From NCBI GenBank assembly GCA_937871605.1, contig CALMRM010000093.1, positions 1 through 8,546 on the forward strand: DNA of 8,546 nt, in the 5' to 3' direction. Below the pieces are notes generated by a model, which was not told the DNA's origin, ran no database searches, and saw only the letters and a program-made list of their open reading frames with translations. Positions within the stretch are counted from its first letter, which is position 1. Each line of letters opens with the position of its first letter. The position numbers and the translations under genes are program-made. The DNA comes from an uncultured Terriglobus sp. (GTDB lineage: Bacteria > Acidobacteriota > Terriglobia > Terriglobales > Acidobacteriaceae). Positions 1 through 6,287 of this stretch are shown piece after piece.

Positions 1-119
1 TCTTCCTCTTCCTCGTCTTCCTCGTCCAGGTCTTCGTCGTCCTCATCGTCGTCGTCGACTTCCGGCTCCTCGTAGTCATCCTTGGCTGCCGCGTAATACT
101 TCAACTCGTCTTCCAGCAT
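1..119 (-). CDS. Extremely acidic hypothetical protein (N-terminal part)
   Basis: The reading frame starts at an ATG (complement of 117-119) and runs off the left edge after 39 codons, so only the N-terminus is visible. It opens MLEDELKYYAAAKDDYEEPE and then becomes an almost uninterrupted run of Asp and Glu. The start is well supported: GGAGG (complement of 125-129) lies 5 nt upstream. No domain, signal peptide or catalytic motif can be recognised. The Asp/Glu tract suggests a disordered, strongly negatively charged cytoplasmic protein, perhaps binding cations or a basic partner, but that is only a composition-based guess. It is divergent from the amidohydrolase gene, with a 256-nt region between the two starts. 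The low-complexity tract could also be a tail or linker of a larger protein whose remainder lies outside the window. Confidence 0.7.
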   Translation of the reverse strand, partial: MLEDELKYYAAAKDDYEEPEVDDDDEDDEDLDEEDEEEE

Positions 120-375
120 GGTTCCCTCCGCACAGGATGCACGATAGGATGCAGATTCAGAAACGGTGCACAACCCACTCTGAACACAGCACTATGGTGC
201 ACCGCAATTGGTGCAATGGCAAGCACTGTTTTTCGGTGTTGTGCAATTCGTGCGGCAGTCTGCCCAGGTCGGTACTGAAAGCGCTTCACACACGGTGAGC
301 CTGGCCGTAGTAGCTCCTTTCTACAACGCATTCTGCGCATAGAGCAGCTGTTCCATTCGTGCTACCGTCAAGCGC
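120..375. promoter_or_regulatory. Divergent intergenic region with repeated GGTGCA words
   Basis: This stretch separates the starts of two divergent genes, so it should hold both promoters and any operators. Visible structure: GGATGCA at 135-141 and 147-153 (12 nt apart), GGTGCA at 165-170, 196-201 and 210-215, GTGCAAT at 211-217 and 241-247, and a perfect inverted repeat TGCACC-gcaatt-GGTGCA at 198-215. A repeated word with one dyad copy could mark a regulator binding site, but the spacing is not regular. No convincing -35/-10 pair stands out on either strand; TTCACA at 285-290 followed 17 nt later by TAGTAG is a weak plus-strand candidate. Open frames crossing the region lack plausible starts or recognisable protein content, and I see no RNA gene. 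Confidence 0.35.
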
Positions 376-1734
376 ATGCGAACACTTCTTTCCGCGCGGG
401 CAGCACTGCTGCTGTTGGCGCTGCCGCTCCTGGCGGGCGCATTCGCCCAGGCACAATCGGCAGGCACCATACCGCCGTCCGTGGACCCGGAACTGGCCCG
501 CTACATCGGTGCCATACGCGCCATCGACAATCATGCGCATACGGTGTTACCACCACCCAACGACGGAACCGATCGCGAGTTCGATGCCCTACCCGTAGAC
601 AACATGGAGCCGCAGACAGACCCGGTTGTGCTGCGAGATAGCAGTCCGGAGGTCAGCGCCGCGTGGCAGGCGCTGTGGGGTCTGCACGAGACAGCACCGC
701 TCAGCACCGCCGCCCTGCAGCGTGTCCAGGCGGCACGTGCTGCCATCAAGGCGCGCGAGGGCGTGAACTACGACAACTGGGTGCTGGACCGCATGGGCAT
801 TGCAACAGAGGTGGCCAACCGCGTTGCCATGGGACCGGGCATTGCAAAGCCTCGCTTTGCATGGGTTCCCTACGACGACACGCTGATGTTCCCGCTGGAC
901 AACAGCGCACTGGCAGCGGCAACGCCAGACAAGGCGCAGTTCTTCCCGTTGGAAGCAAAGGTCCTGCAGCGCTACCTGCAAGCTGCAACGCTTCAGCACG
1001 TGCCCGCTACGCTCGGTGAGTACCTGTCGAAAGTTTTGCTGCCGACGCTGCAGGCGCAACGGCAAGGCGGTGCCATCGCCATCAAGTTCGAGATCGCCTA
1101 CCTGCGTGACTTTAACTTCGCATCAGTAAAGCAAGATGACGCAGCGCGCGTGTACAGCACATTTGCCAGCGGCGGCGTGCCAGATGTCACAAGCTACAAG
1201 CTGCTGCAAGACTTCCTGTTCCGTACGCTGTGCCAAGAGGCCGGAAGGCTGGGCATGGCCGTGCACATCCACACCGGCGAGGGTGCCGGCAGCTATTTCA
1301 GCCTGGCGGGCGTGAATCCCATGCTGCTGGAGCCAACCTTCAACAGCAAGGCACTGCGTGGGACGAACTTCGTCCTGCTGCACGGTGGCTGGCCTTACGT
1401 GCATGAAGAAGGTGCACTGCTGCAAAAACCCAATGTCTACCTGGACATTTCGCAGCAGGTCATCCTGTTCTCGCCACAGCTGATGAGCACCTGGTTGCGC
1501 GAGTGGCTGGAGCTGTACCCGGACAAGGTGCTGTTCGGCACCGACGCCTACCCCTACACGCCTGCCATGGGGTGGGAAGAACTGCTGTGGATTGCCACGC
1601 ACAATGCGCGCGAGACACTCGGCATTACGCTCACCGGCATGGTGCGCGACGGCGTGGTGGACATGCCGCGCGCCAAACAGATCGCAGACATGGTGCTGCG
1701 CGGCAATGCGGCCAAACTGTACAAGCTGCAATAA
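376..1734 (+). CDS. Exported FluG-like amidohydrolase (Amidohydro_2 fold)
   Basis: A 452-residue protein beginning with a clear Sec signal peptide: MRTLLSARA, a Leu/Ala-rich core to about residue 22, and a likely signal peptidase I site around AFA-QA (24-26). The mature part carries the landmarks of the metal-dependent amidohydrolase superfamily: IDNHAH (H53, H55), a Lys in IKFEIAY (K237), VHIHTG (H297, H299), VLLHGGWPY (H336) and LFGTDAYPY (D390). The combination of DNHAH, LLHGGWPY and LFGTDAYPY resembles the N-terminal hydrolase domain of FluG and nodulin-type proteins, here without a glutamine synthetase domain. The likely role is metal-dependent hydrolysis, or possibly decarboxylation or isomerisation, of a small molecule in the periplasm; the substrate cannot be told. 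No good Shine-Dalgarno precedes the ATG, and the start is chosen because it gives a complete signal peptide. The next gene follows after 49 nt with no terminator hairpin in between. Confidence 0.85.
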   Translation: MRTLLSARAALLLLALPLLAGAFAQAQSAGTIPPSVDPELARYIGAIRAIDNHAHTVLPPPNDGTDREFDALPVDNMEPQTDPVVLRDSSPEVSAAWQALWGLHETAPLSTAALQRVQAARAAIKAREGVNYDNWVLDRMGIATEVANRVAMGPGIAKPRFAWVPYDDTLMFPLDNSALAAATPDKAQFFPLEAKVLQRYLQAATLQHVPATLGEYLSKVLLPTLQAQRQGGAIAIKFEIAYLRDFNFASVKQDDAARVYSTFASGGVPDVTSYKLLQDFLFRTLCQEAGRLGMAVHIHTGEGAGSYFSLAGVNPMLLEPTFNSKALRGTNFVLLHGGWPYVHEEGALLQKPNVYLDISQQVILFSPQLMSTWLREWLELYPDKVLFGTDAYPYTPAMGWEELLWIATHNARETLGITLTGMVRDGVVDMPRAKQIADMVLRGNAAKLYKLQ

Positions 1735-1783
1735 CAATTCATAGGAACTTGCCACACGAGGCTGGAAGCGAGACTATTTCGAC

Positions 1784-2080
1784 ATGGAGCGCAGCTACAT
1801 TCTGGACCGCCTGCGGGAACACGCTCCTGCGCTACAGGCAGGAGGTGTCGCTCACCTGATGCTCTTCGGCTCCGCTGCGCGGGACGAGATGGGACCTCAA
1901 TCGGACGTGGATGTGCTTGTGGAATTCGAGCCTGGCGTAAAGGTGACACTGCTGATGCTGGGCGGCCTGCAGTACGACCTGAGCCAGACGCTGGGTGTGG
2001 AGGTAGACCTTTCCTCTGCGGCGTGGCTGAAAGAGCCTATCCGGCAACGCGCGCTGCGGGAGGCTGTGCTTGCCTTTTAG
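1784..2080 (+). CDS. mntA: MNT-type nucleotidyltransferase, antitoxin of a HEPN/MNT pair
   Basis: A 98-residue minimal nucleotidyltransferase of the MNT family. The signature GSX10DXD is intact: G29-S30, then D41 and D43 in SDVDVLVEF, with the third acidic residue probably D75 in VEVDL. Characterised MntA proteins transfer AMP units from ATP onto a tyrosine of the partner HEPN toxin and so silence it (type VII toxin-antitoxin). The protein is soluble, with no signal or membrane segment, and is close to the minimal domain length. Its stop overlaps the downstream HEPN gene by 11 bp, the standard arrangement for this pair and a sign of translational coupling. The ATG at 1784 is the natural start, although the only purine-rich stretch upstream (GGAAGCGAG around 1764) is rather far away. 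The gene symbol follows the family, not a demonstrated orthologue. Confidence 0.87.
   Translation: MERSYILDRLREHAPALQAGGVAHLMLFGSAARDEMGPQSDVDVLVEFEPGVKVTLLMLGGLQYDLSQTLGVEVDLSSAAWLKEPIRQRALREAVLAF
2058..2063 (+). promoter_or_regulatory. Shine-Dalgarno that fixes the TTG start of the HEPN gene
   Basis: GGGAGG lies inside the 3' end of the nucleotidyltransferase gene, with a 6-nt spacer before TTG at 2070. Because no ATG or GTG in this frame sits near the gene boundary, this strong site is what supports the unusual TTG start and the 11-bp overlap. Confidence 0.7.
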
Positions 2081-2429
2081 AGACACGGCGCAACATCTAA
2101 GAGACATCATTGAAAATATCGACCTGATTACGTCCTTTGTGCAGGGTCTGAGCCTTAACGACTACGCTGCTGACCGCAGAACTGCAGCAGCCGTCGAACG
2201 CCATTTACAGATCGTGACAGAGGCTGCCTACCGTCTTGGAGACGACGCCGAAGCTGTCTGCCCTGGCCCTGACTGGCGGCGGTACCGCGGCCTCGGGAAC
2301 CTGCTACGGCATGCCTATCAACGTATTCAGGATGAGCTGATCTGGGAGACAGTCAACGACGATTTACCGAGCCTGCGGCAGGCTGCTAAAGATGCACTAC
2401 GCGGGCTGGATAAGAACACGCCCAGCTAA
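2070..2429 (+). CDS. hepT: HEPN-domain toxin (DUF86/HepT-like ribonuclease)
   Basis: A 119-residue all-helical-looking protein with the C-terminal signature of DUF86 HepT-like proteins: DWRRYRGLGNLLRHAYQRI (69-87) followed by IWETVNDDLPSLRQA (91-105). In characterised pairs HepT is an RNase, in some cases trimming tRNA 3' ends, and is blocked when MntA adenylylates the Tyr of the RX4HXY motif; here that part is H81-A82-Y83. The canonical catalytic Arg (R-N-X3-H) is replaced by Gly76 (G-N-L-L-R-H), with Arg at 73 and 80 nearby. I recall G-x-G-N-x-L-R-H-x-Y as recurring in a DUF86 subgroup, so this may be a clade feature and not decay. The start is TTG with a strong Shine-Dalgarno. GC is about 57% by hand count over 2101-2400, clearly below hisS. 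The stop lies 9 nt before hisS. Confidence 0.85.
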   Translation: MPFRDTAQHLRDIIENIDLITSFVQGLSLNDYAADRRTAAAVERHLQIVTEAAYRLGDDAEAVCPGPDWRRYRGLGNLLRHAYQRIQDELIWETVNDDLPSLRQAAKDALRGLDKNTPS

Positions 2430-2438
2430 ACTCGAACT

Positions 2439-3824
2439 ATGGCTCAAATCATCAAGGCAATCCGCGGCACGCGCGACTTGCTGCCCGCTGAAACCGCGCT
2501 GTGGAACCGCGCGGAACGCACCGCCCGCGAGGTCTTTGCCCGCTATAACTTCGGCGAAATTCGCACGCCCGTACTGGAAGCAACGGAGCTGTTTGCGCGC
2601 GGCGTGGGTGAAGAGACCGACATCGTGAGCAAGGAGATGTTTACGTGGGAGGACCGCGCCCGCGCTGCCAGCGAGAAGCCGCAGAGCCTGACGCTGCGAC
2701 CGGAGAACACGGCAGGCGTCGTGCGCGCCTACATCGAGCACAAGCTGCACGACACCGGCCAGTTGCAAAAGCTGTACTACATCGGCCCCCAGTTTCGCCG
2801 CGAGCGCCCGCAGAAGGGCCGCTACCGCCAGTTTTTCCAGATTGGCGCGGAGGTCATTGGGCCTGCCTCGTCGGGCAGCGAGTCGCCCCTGCGCGACGCC
2901 GAAGTGCTGGAAATGCTGGCCGCACTGCTGGACGAACTCGGCATTCCGCGTGCGTCCGCGGCCAACGAATACCAAGGTTGGCGGCTATTGTTGAACTCCG
3001 TGGGCAGCAGCACGGACCGTCCCCGCTACGTGGCCGCGCTGCGCGAGGCGTTACTGCCGGTGAAGGATCAGATGTGCCCCGACAACCAGCGCCGCGCCGA
3101 CACCAATCCGCTGCGCGTGCTGGATAGCAAGGATGAGGCGGATCAGGCCATCATCAACGCGCTACCCAAGATTGCCGACTACCTCGACGATGACTCGAAG
3201 CAGCACTTTGCCGCAGTGCTGGCAGCGCTGGACGCCTGTGCCGTGCCGTACACGGTGAACCCACGCCTCGTCCGCGGGCTGGACTACTACACTCGCACCA
3301 CCTTCGAGTTCACCGTGGACCTGGGCCTGGGTACGCAGAACGCGCTGCTGGGCGGCGGCCGCTACGATGGCCTGAGCGAAATGCTGGGCGGCCCGCGCGC
3401 ACCGGGCATTGGCTTCGCCATCGGCGAGGACCGGCTGATTCTCACGCTGCAGGCTTTGGCCGAGTTAAAGGCCGCAGACGAGGGCGAACTTGCGCCGGTC
3501 AAGATCGACGCCTACATCGCCCCGCTGAGCCCCGCGCAGAACGCCGCGGCCCTGGCACTCGCCCGCACACTGCGCGCGGCCGGGCTGCAGGTGGAAGTGG
3601 GCGACGGCACCTTTCGGCTAAAGAAGAGCTTCGACGCTGCCGACCGCGTCGCGCGGCACATCGTCATCCTGGGCGAGGACGAGGTCGCGCAGCAGCAGGC
3701 CACGGTGAAGACGTTCGCTACGGGCGACCAGCACAAAATCGGCTTCGACGACCTGAGCGCCACCTTGCGTAGCTCACTCGCCATCAGGCCAACCACTCTC
3801 ACCTTCAAAGAACCGACTTACTGA
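2439..3824 (+). CDS. hisS: Histidyl-tRNA synthetase
   Basis: A full-length (461 aa) class II synthetase that activates histidine with ATP and loads it on tRNA-His in the cytoplasm. Motifs appear in order: the N-terminal GTRDLLP (10-16), TLRPENT (85-91), motif 2 in IGPQFRRERPQKGRYRQFFQ (115-134), the HisRS-specific histidine-binding loops RGLDYYTRTTFEF (279-291) and GGGRYDGL (305-312), and motif 3 GIGFAIGEDR (323-332). A C-terminal anticodon-binding domain follows from about 355, with LGEDEVAQQQATVK (411-424). No catalytic residue appears missing. A Shine-Dalgarno is not obvious before the ATG, and the gene begins 9 nt after the HEPN stop. It may therefore be read through from the toxin-antitoxin operon or use a promoter inside it. 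The gene is much richer in GC than the two genes upstream (131 of 180 bases in three hand-counted lines). It ends just before a large inverted repeat that could terminate its transcript. Confidence 0.97.
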   Translation: MAQIIKAIRGTRDLLPAETALWNRAERTAREVFARYNFGEIRTPVLEATELFARGVGEETDIVSKEMFTWEDRARAASEKPQSLTLRPENTAGVVRAYIEHKLHDTGQLQKLYYIGPQFRRERPQKGRYRQFFQIGAEVIGPASSGSESPLRDAEVLEMLAALLDELGIPRASAANEYQGWRLLLNSVGSSTDRPRYVAALREALLPVKDQMCPDNQRRADTNPLRVLDSKDEADQAIINALPKIADYLDDDSKQHFAAVLAALDACAVPYTVNPRLVRGLDYYTRTTFEFTVDLGLGTQNALLGGGRYDGLSEMLGGPRAPGIGFAIGEDRLILTLQALAELKAADEGELAPVKIDAYIAPLSPAQNAAALALARTLRAAGLQVEVGDGTFRLKKSFDAADRVARHIVILGEDEVAQQQATVKTFATGDQHKIGFDDLSATLRSSLAIRPTTLTFKEPTY

Positions 3825-3838
3825 TCAACTACTTGAGC

Positions 3839-3970
3839 TTGTCATCTGAGCGGAGCGCAGCGGAGTCGAAGGACCTGCTCCTCGCGCGCGAAGCGCGCCT
3901 GAGCGCCTGCGGCGCTGGTGAAAAAGCAGGTCCTTCGGCTGCGCACTTCGTGCTTCGCTCAGGATGACAA
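3839..3970. repeat. Large REP-like inverted repeat with nested hairpins
   Basis: The two ends are imperfect inverted copies. The left end TTGTCATC (3839-3846) pairs with GATGACAA (3963-3970), and CGAAGGACCTGCT in the left arm (3867-3879) matches its complement AGCAGGTCCTTCG in the right arm (3925-3937). Between the arms lie two further short hairpins, GCGCGC-GAA-GCGCGC (3884-3898) and AGCGCC-TGC-GGCGCT (3902-3916). The right arm alone carries a third, GCAC-TTC-GTGC (3943-3953). The whole could fold as a branched cruciform in DNA or a long hairpin in RNA. The end sequence matches intergenic repeats I associate with acidobacterial genomes. It sits between the convergent ends of hisS and the VOC gene, where it may act as a bidirectional terminator or mRNA 3' stabiliser; there is no U-tract typical of an intrinsic terminator. 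Confidence 0.8.
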
Positions 3971-3990
3971 CGCTATAAGTACGTACTACT

Positions 3991-4003
3991 GCTCAGGACG
4001 ACA
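3991..4003. repeat. Solo copy of the repeat end
   Basis: GCTCAGGACGACA here differs by one base from GCTCAGGATGACA at 3957-3969, the right terminus of the large inverted repeat, in the same orientation and 34 nt further on. It looks like a leftover end of a second, mostly lost element or a short local duplication. It lies just before the stop of the minus-strand VOC gene. Confidence 0.5.
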
Positions 4004-4008
4004 GTTCT

Positions 4009-4785
4009 CTAGCTCTTGGCAGTCAGCGCAAAACGCGCACACTGCGGATCGACACCCTGCAGGATCCAGCTGCCGCCCGGCACCTCCGTCGGACCGTGCA
4101 TCACCGTGCCGCCGCTGTCCAGCACGCGCTGCTTTGCGGCCTGGATGCTGTCCACGGTGATGTAGTACGTCCAATGCGGCGGTGCGCCTGCAGCCTGCAT
4201 GGCAGGTGGTCTGTTCATCATGCCGCCGCCCTGCGTCTCAGTCAGCATAAAGGTCTGATACGTACCCATCGGATCCATGTCCACGCTCATGTGCTTCGTC
4301 CAGCCATACAGGCCGCTATAAAAGTCCCACGCCTGCTGCCAATCCGTCGTGACCAACTCGTGCCAGCCGATGTTGCCGACCGCCTGCGCATCCAGCGGCT
4401 GCCACATGCCGTTGCCGCTTGGCTGGAACAGCAGGTACACGGCGCTCTGTGGATCGCGCACCACAGCAAAGCGGCCCACGCTGGGGATGTCCGTTGGAGG
4501 CCGCAGGATAGAACCACCCCGGTCCGTTACCGCTGCAGCCGCAGCATCCACGTCAGGCGTGTAGATATGGGCCATCCACATGGCCTTGTGTTCCGCTGCG
4601 GCAGGCATCGTCATCATGCCGCCCACATCTTTGCCGTTCATGCCGAACAGCTCGTACCGCATACCCGGCATGCCGCTGTCGTGCGTCTGCCAGCCCACCA
4701 CTGCGCCGTAGAACGCCTTGGCCGCGTCCACGTCCGTGGTCATCAGTTCGTACCAGATAAATCCCTTGCCCGCGTGCTCTGCCAT
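4009..4785 (-). CDS. Two-domain VOC (glyoxalase/bleomycin-resistance fold) family protein
   Basis: A 258-residue cytoplasmic protein made of two tandem VOC modules. The repeat is visible: FIWYELMTTD...AFYGAVVGW (9-32) corresponds to IGWHELVTTD...DFYSGLYGW (139-162), and DPQSAVYLLF (111-120) to DPQCARFALT (246-255). This pattern is that of the COG3324 group, including mycobacterial CFP30B-like proteins, often annotated as glyoxalase or dioxygenase-like but mostly of unknown substrate. The first module has Tyr where the second has His142 in the WxEL strand, so a metal site, if any, may be asymmetric. The ATG at 4785 is preferred over an in-frame ATG at 4911: GGGAG (complement of 4794-4798) lies 8 nt upstream, and homology-like sequence starts only here. 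It is divergent from the multicopper oxidase gene and convergent with hisS. Confidence 0.88.
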   Translation of the reverse strand: MAEHAGKGFIWYELMTTDVDAAKAFYGAVVGWQTHDSGMPGMRYELFGMNGKDVGGMMTMPAAAEHKAMWMAHIYTPDVDAAAAAVTDRGGSILRPPTDIPSVGRFAVVRDPQSAVYLLFQPSGNGMWQPLDAQAVGNIGWHELVTTDWQQAWDFYSGLYGWTKHMSVDMDPMGTYQTFMLTETQGGGMMNRPPAMQAAGAPPHWTYYITVDSIQAAKQRVLDSGGTVMHGPTEVPGGSWILQGVDPQCARFALTAKS

Positions 4786-4803
4786 CGTTCGTTCTCCCAC
4801 GCC

Positions 4804-4832
4804 ACTGTACCGGCACTTCAAAGACTTGCCTA
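4804..4832 (-). promoter_or_regulatory. Candidate promoter of the VOC gene
   Basis: On the minus strand TAGGCA (complement of 4827-4832) and TACAGT (complement of 4804-4809) are separated by 17 nt, each matching four of six bases of the sigma-70 consensus. Transcription would begin just upstream of the Shine-Dalgarno of the VOC gene. The rest of the divergent gap (4786-4946) shows only a TTGACT at 4846-4851 facing the oxidase gene, without a good -10 partner. Confidence 0.3.
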
Positions 4833-4946
4833 CTGTTTTGTTGGCTTGACTCTCGCCCTCTTTTGGTCGTACTTCGATTCCGCATTTTGCCCCATCCATG
4901 CAGTGGAACAAGCAGCAACGCAGAGCACCACTGCACGGTTAACGGA

Positions 4947-6287
4947 TTGCTTACCAGACGAGAGTTCGGCAAAACATCGGGGTACGCTGTGGCTGCGGCA
5001 GCCGCACGCCGCCTGCACGCCTTGACCGCGCCAGACGTCTCCCTGGAGATCGCTCCGTTTCTGCTGGAGCCATCTCCCAAGCACAGGATCCAAACCGTCG
5101 CGTATAACGGGCAAGTTCCAGGGCCACTCTTTCGCATGCGCCAGGGGCGAGAGGTGACGGTCCAGATCTGCAACCGCTCCGCCGACCCGGAAGTCGTCCA
5201 CTGGCATGGGCTGGCGCTGCCCAGTGCGATCGATGGTGCCATGGAAGAAGGAACGCCGATGATCGCTCCCGGTGCGACCACGCGTTTCAGCCTGACGCCC
5301 AGTCCTGCGGGGTTCCGCTGGTTCCACACGCACACCTTCGCGGGCACGGATCTGCGCAAAGCGCAGTACGGCGGCCAGCATGGCTTCCTGATGGTGGAGG
5401 CGGCAGACTCTCCGGGCCGCTTTGACCAGGAAGTCTTCCTCGCGCTGCACGACTGGCAGGGCCGGGATATGGGCAGCGACGACGGCTCCATGAACCCGGT
5501 CTACGACGTCACCACCGTGAACGGCAAGATGCTCGGCTTTGGTGAGCCAATCCGTGTCCGGCAGGGCCAGCGCGTCCTGATGCACATCCTCAACTCCAGC
5601 CCAACGGAGGTGCACTGGGTCGCGCTTGCCGGCCATCGTTTTCGGGTGGTCGCGCTGGACGGCAACGCCGTGCCTACACCGCAGACGGCGGACATGCTTC
5701 GCCTTGCGCCAGCGGAACGGGTGTCGGCTATGGTGGAGATGAACGCCCCCGGCGTGTGGGTCTTTGGCGAAGTACGCAAGCACATCCAGGCCACCGGCAT
5801 GGGCTGTGTCGTCGAGTACGCAGGCGCGTCCGGCAAACCCGTTTGGCAGCAGCCAGCCGACCTCCTGTGGAACTACAGCCAGTTCGCCGCACAAATGGCG
5901 CAGCCCACGCCCGACGTTCAGCACATGGAGTTCATCTTTACCTCGAAGTTTCAAGGGCACGGCAAGGAAGAGCTGTGGCGCATCAACGGCAAATCATACC
6001 CGCAGACGGACGAGCCAGTTCTCACTGCAGGCCAGCGGTACCGCCTCCTGCTTAAAAACGACAGCATGGACGACCATCCCATGCACCTGCACCGGCACCG
6101 TTTCGAGGTGAGGCGCGTGGCGGGCAGCTCGGAAATGAGCGGCCTGCTGAAGGACGTGGTGCTTGTGCCCAGCAAGACAACGGCTGAAGTCGAGTTCACC
6201 GCCGACAACCCGGGTCGCACGCTCTTCCACTGCCACCAGCAGAACCACATGGATCGCGGCTTTATGATGGTCTTCCGCTATGCCTAA
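4947..6287 (+). CDS. Tat-exported three-domain multicopper oxidase
   Basis: A 446-residue laccase-like oxidase that should couple one-electron oxidation of a substrate (phenolic, metal ion or similar) to reduction of oxygen to water in the periplasm. The start is taken as TTG at 4947, because it gives a compact Tat signal, MLTRREFGKTSG plus an Ala-rich stretch; a TTG at 4863 would add 28 unrelated residues. The Shine-Dalgarno is weak. All ten copper ligands are visible: HWH (85, 87), HTH (127, 129), HPMHLH (377, 380, 382) and HCHQQNH (428-430, 434). The residue five after His434, normally the axial ligand of the type-1 copper, is Phe439, as in high-potential fungal laccases. HCHQQNHMD and VRQGQRVLMHILN resemble a bacterial oxidase family of unclear substrate. 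There is no Met-rich copper-tolerance insert as in CueO. The stop overlaps the next gene by 8 nt. Confidence 0.92.
   Translation: MLTRREFGKTSGYAVAAAAARRLHALTAPDVSLEIAPFLLEPSPKHRIQTVAYNGQVPGPLFRMRQGREVTVQICNRSADPEVVHWHGLALPSAIDGAMEEGTPMIAPGATTRFSLTPSPAGFRWFHTHTFAGTDLRKAQYGGQHGFLMVEAADSPGRFDQEVFLALHDWQGRDMGSDDGSMNPVYDVTTVNGKMLGFGEPIRVRQGQRVLMHILNSSPTEVHWVALAGHRFRVVALDGNAVPTPQTADMLRLAPAERVSAMVEMNAPGVWVFGEVRKHIQATGMGCVVEYAGASGKPVWQQPADLLWNYSQFAAQMAQPTPDVQHMEFIFTSKFQGHGKEELWRINGKSYPQTDEPVLTAGQRYRLLLKNDSMDDHPMHLHRHRFEVRRVAGSSEMSGLLKDVVLVPSKTTAEVEFTADNPGRTLFHCHQQNHMDRGFMMVFRYA

Noticed and set aside
1..119. Microsatellite or CRISPR-like repeat at the left edge
   Set aside because: The GAC/GAG/GAA repetition is explained by an Asp/Glu-rich coding frame with a good start; there are no spacers or regular repeat units.
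589..1065. Minus-strand open frame inside the amidohydrolase
   Set aside because: It is antisense to a frame with signal peptide and metal-binding motifs, and has Cys/Arg/Gln-rich shadow composition.
3978..3987. Perfect palindrome AGTACGTACT
   Set aside because: A single 10-bp palindrome without repetition or context is easily due to chance.
3918..4160. Short plus-strand frame starting in the repeat element
   Set aside because: It begins inside the inverted repeat and continues antisense to the VOC gene; there is no protein signal.
4786..4911. N-terminal extension of the VOC protein to an ATG at 4911
   Set aside because: The added 42 residues have no family resemblance, cross the candidate promoter, and the downstream ATG has a good Shine-Dalgarno.
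4863..4946. Longer N-terminus of the oxidase from TTG at 4863
   Set aside because: It would bury the Tat signal behind 28 unrelated residues and has no ribosome binding site.
4096..5025. Plus-strand open frame of about 309 codons opposite the VOC gene
   Set aside because: It is antisense to a clearly recognisable two-domain VOC protein, is rich in His/Arg/Cys as expected of a shadow frame in GC-rich DNA, and crosses the divergent intergenic region without any domain.
4553..5491. Minus-strand open frame spanning the oxidase and VOC starts
   Set aside because: It overlaps real genes on both sides in the wrong frame and has a composition typical of frame shadows.
4830..5960. Minus-strand open frame of about 376 codons inside the multicopper oxidase
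   Set aside because: It is a mirror of the oxidase, whose copper motifs are all in place on the plus strand; the antisense product shows no motif or plausible start.
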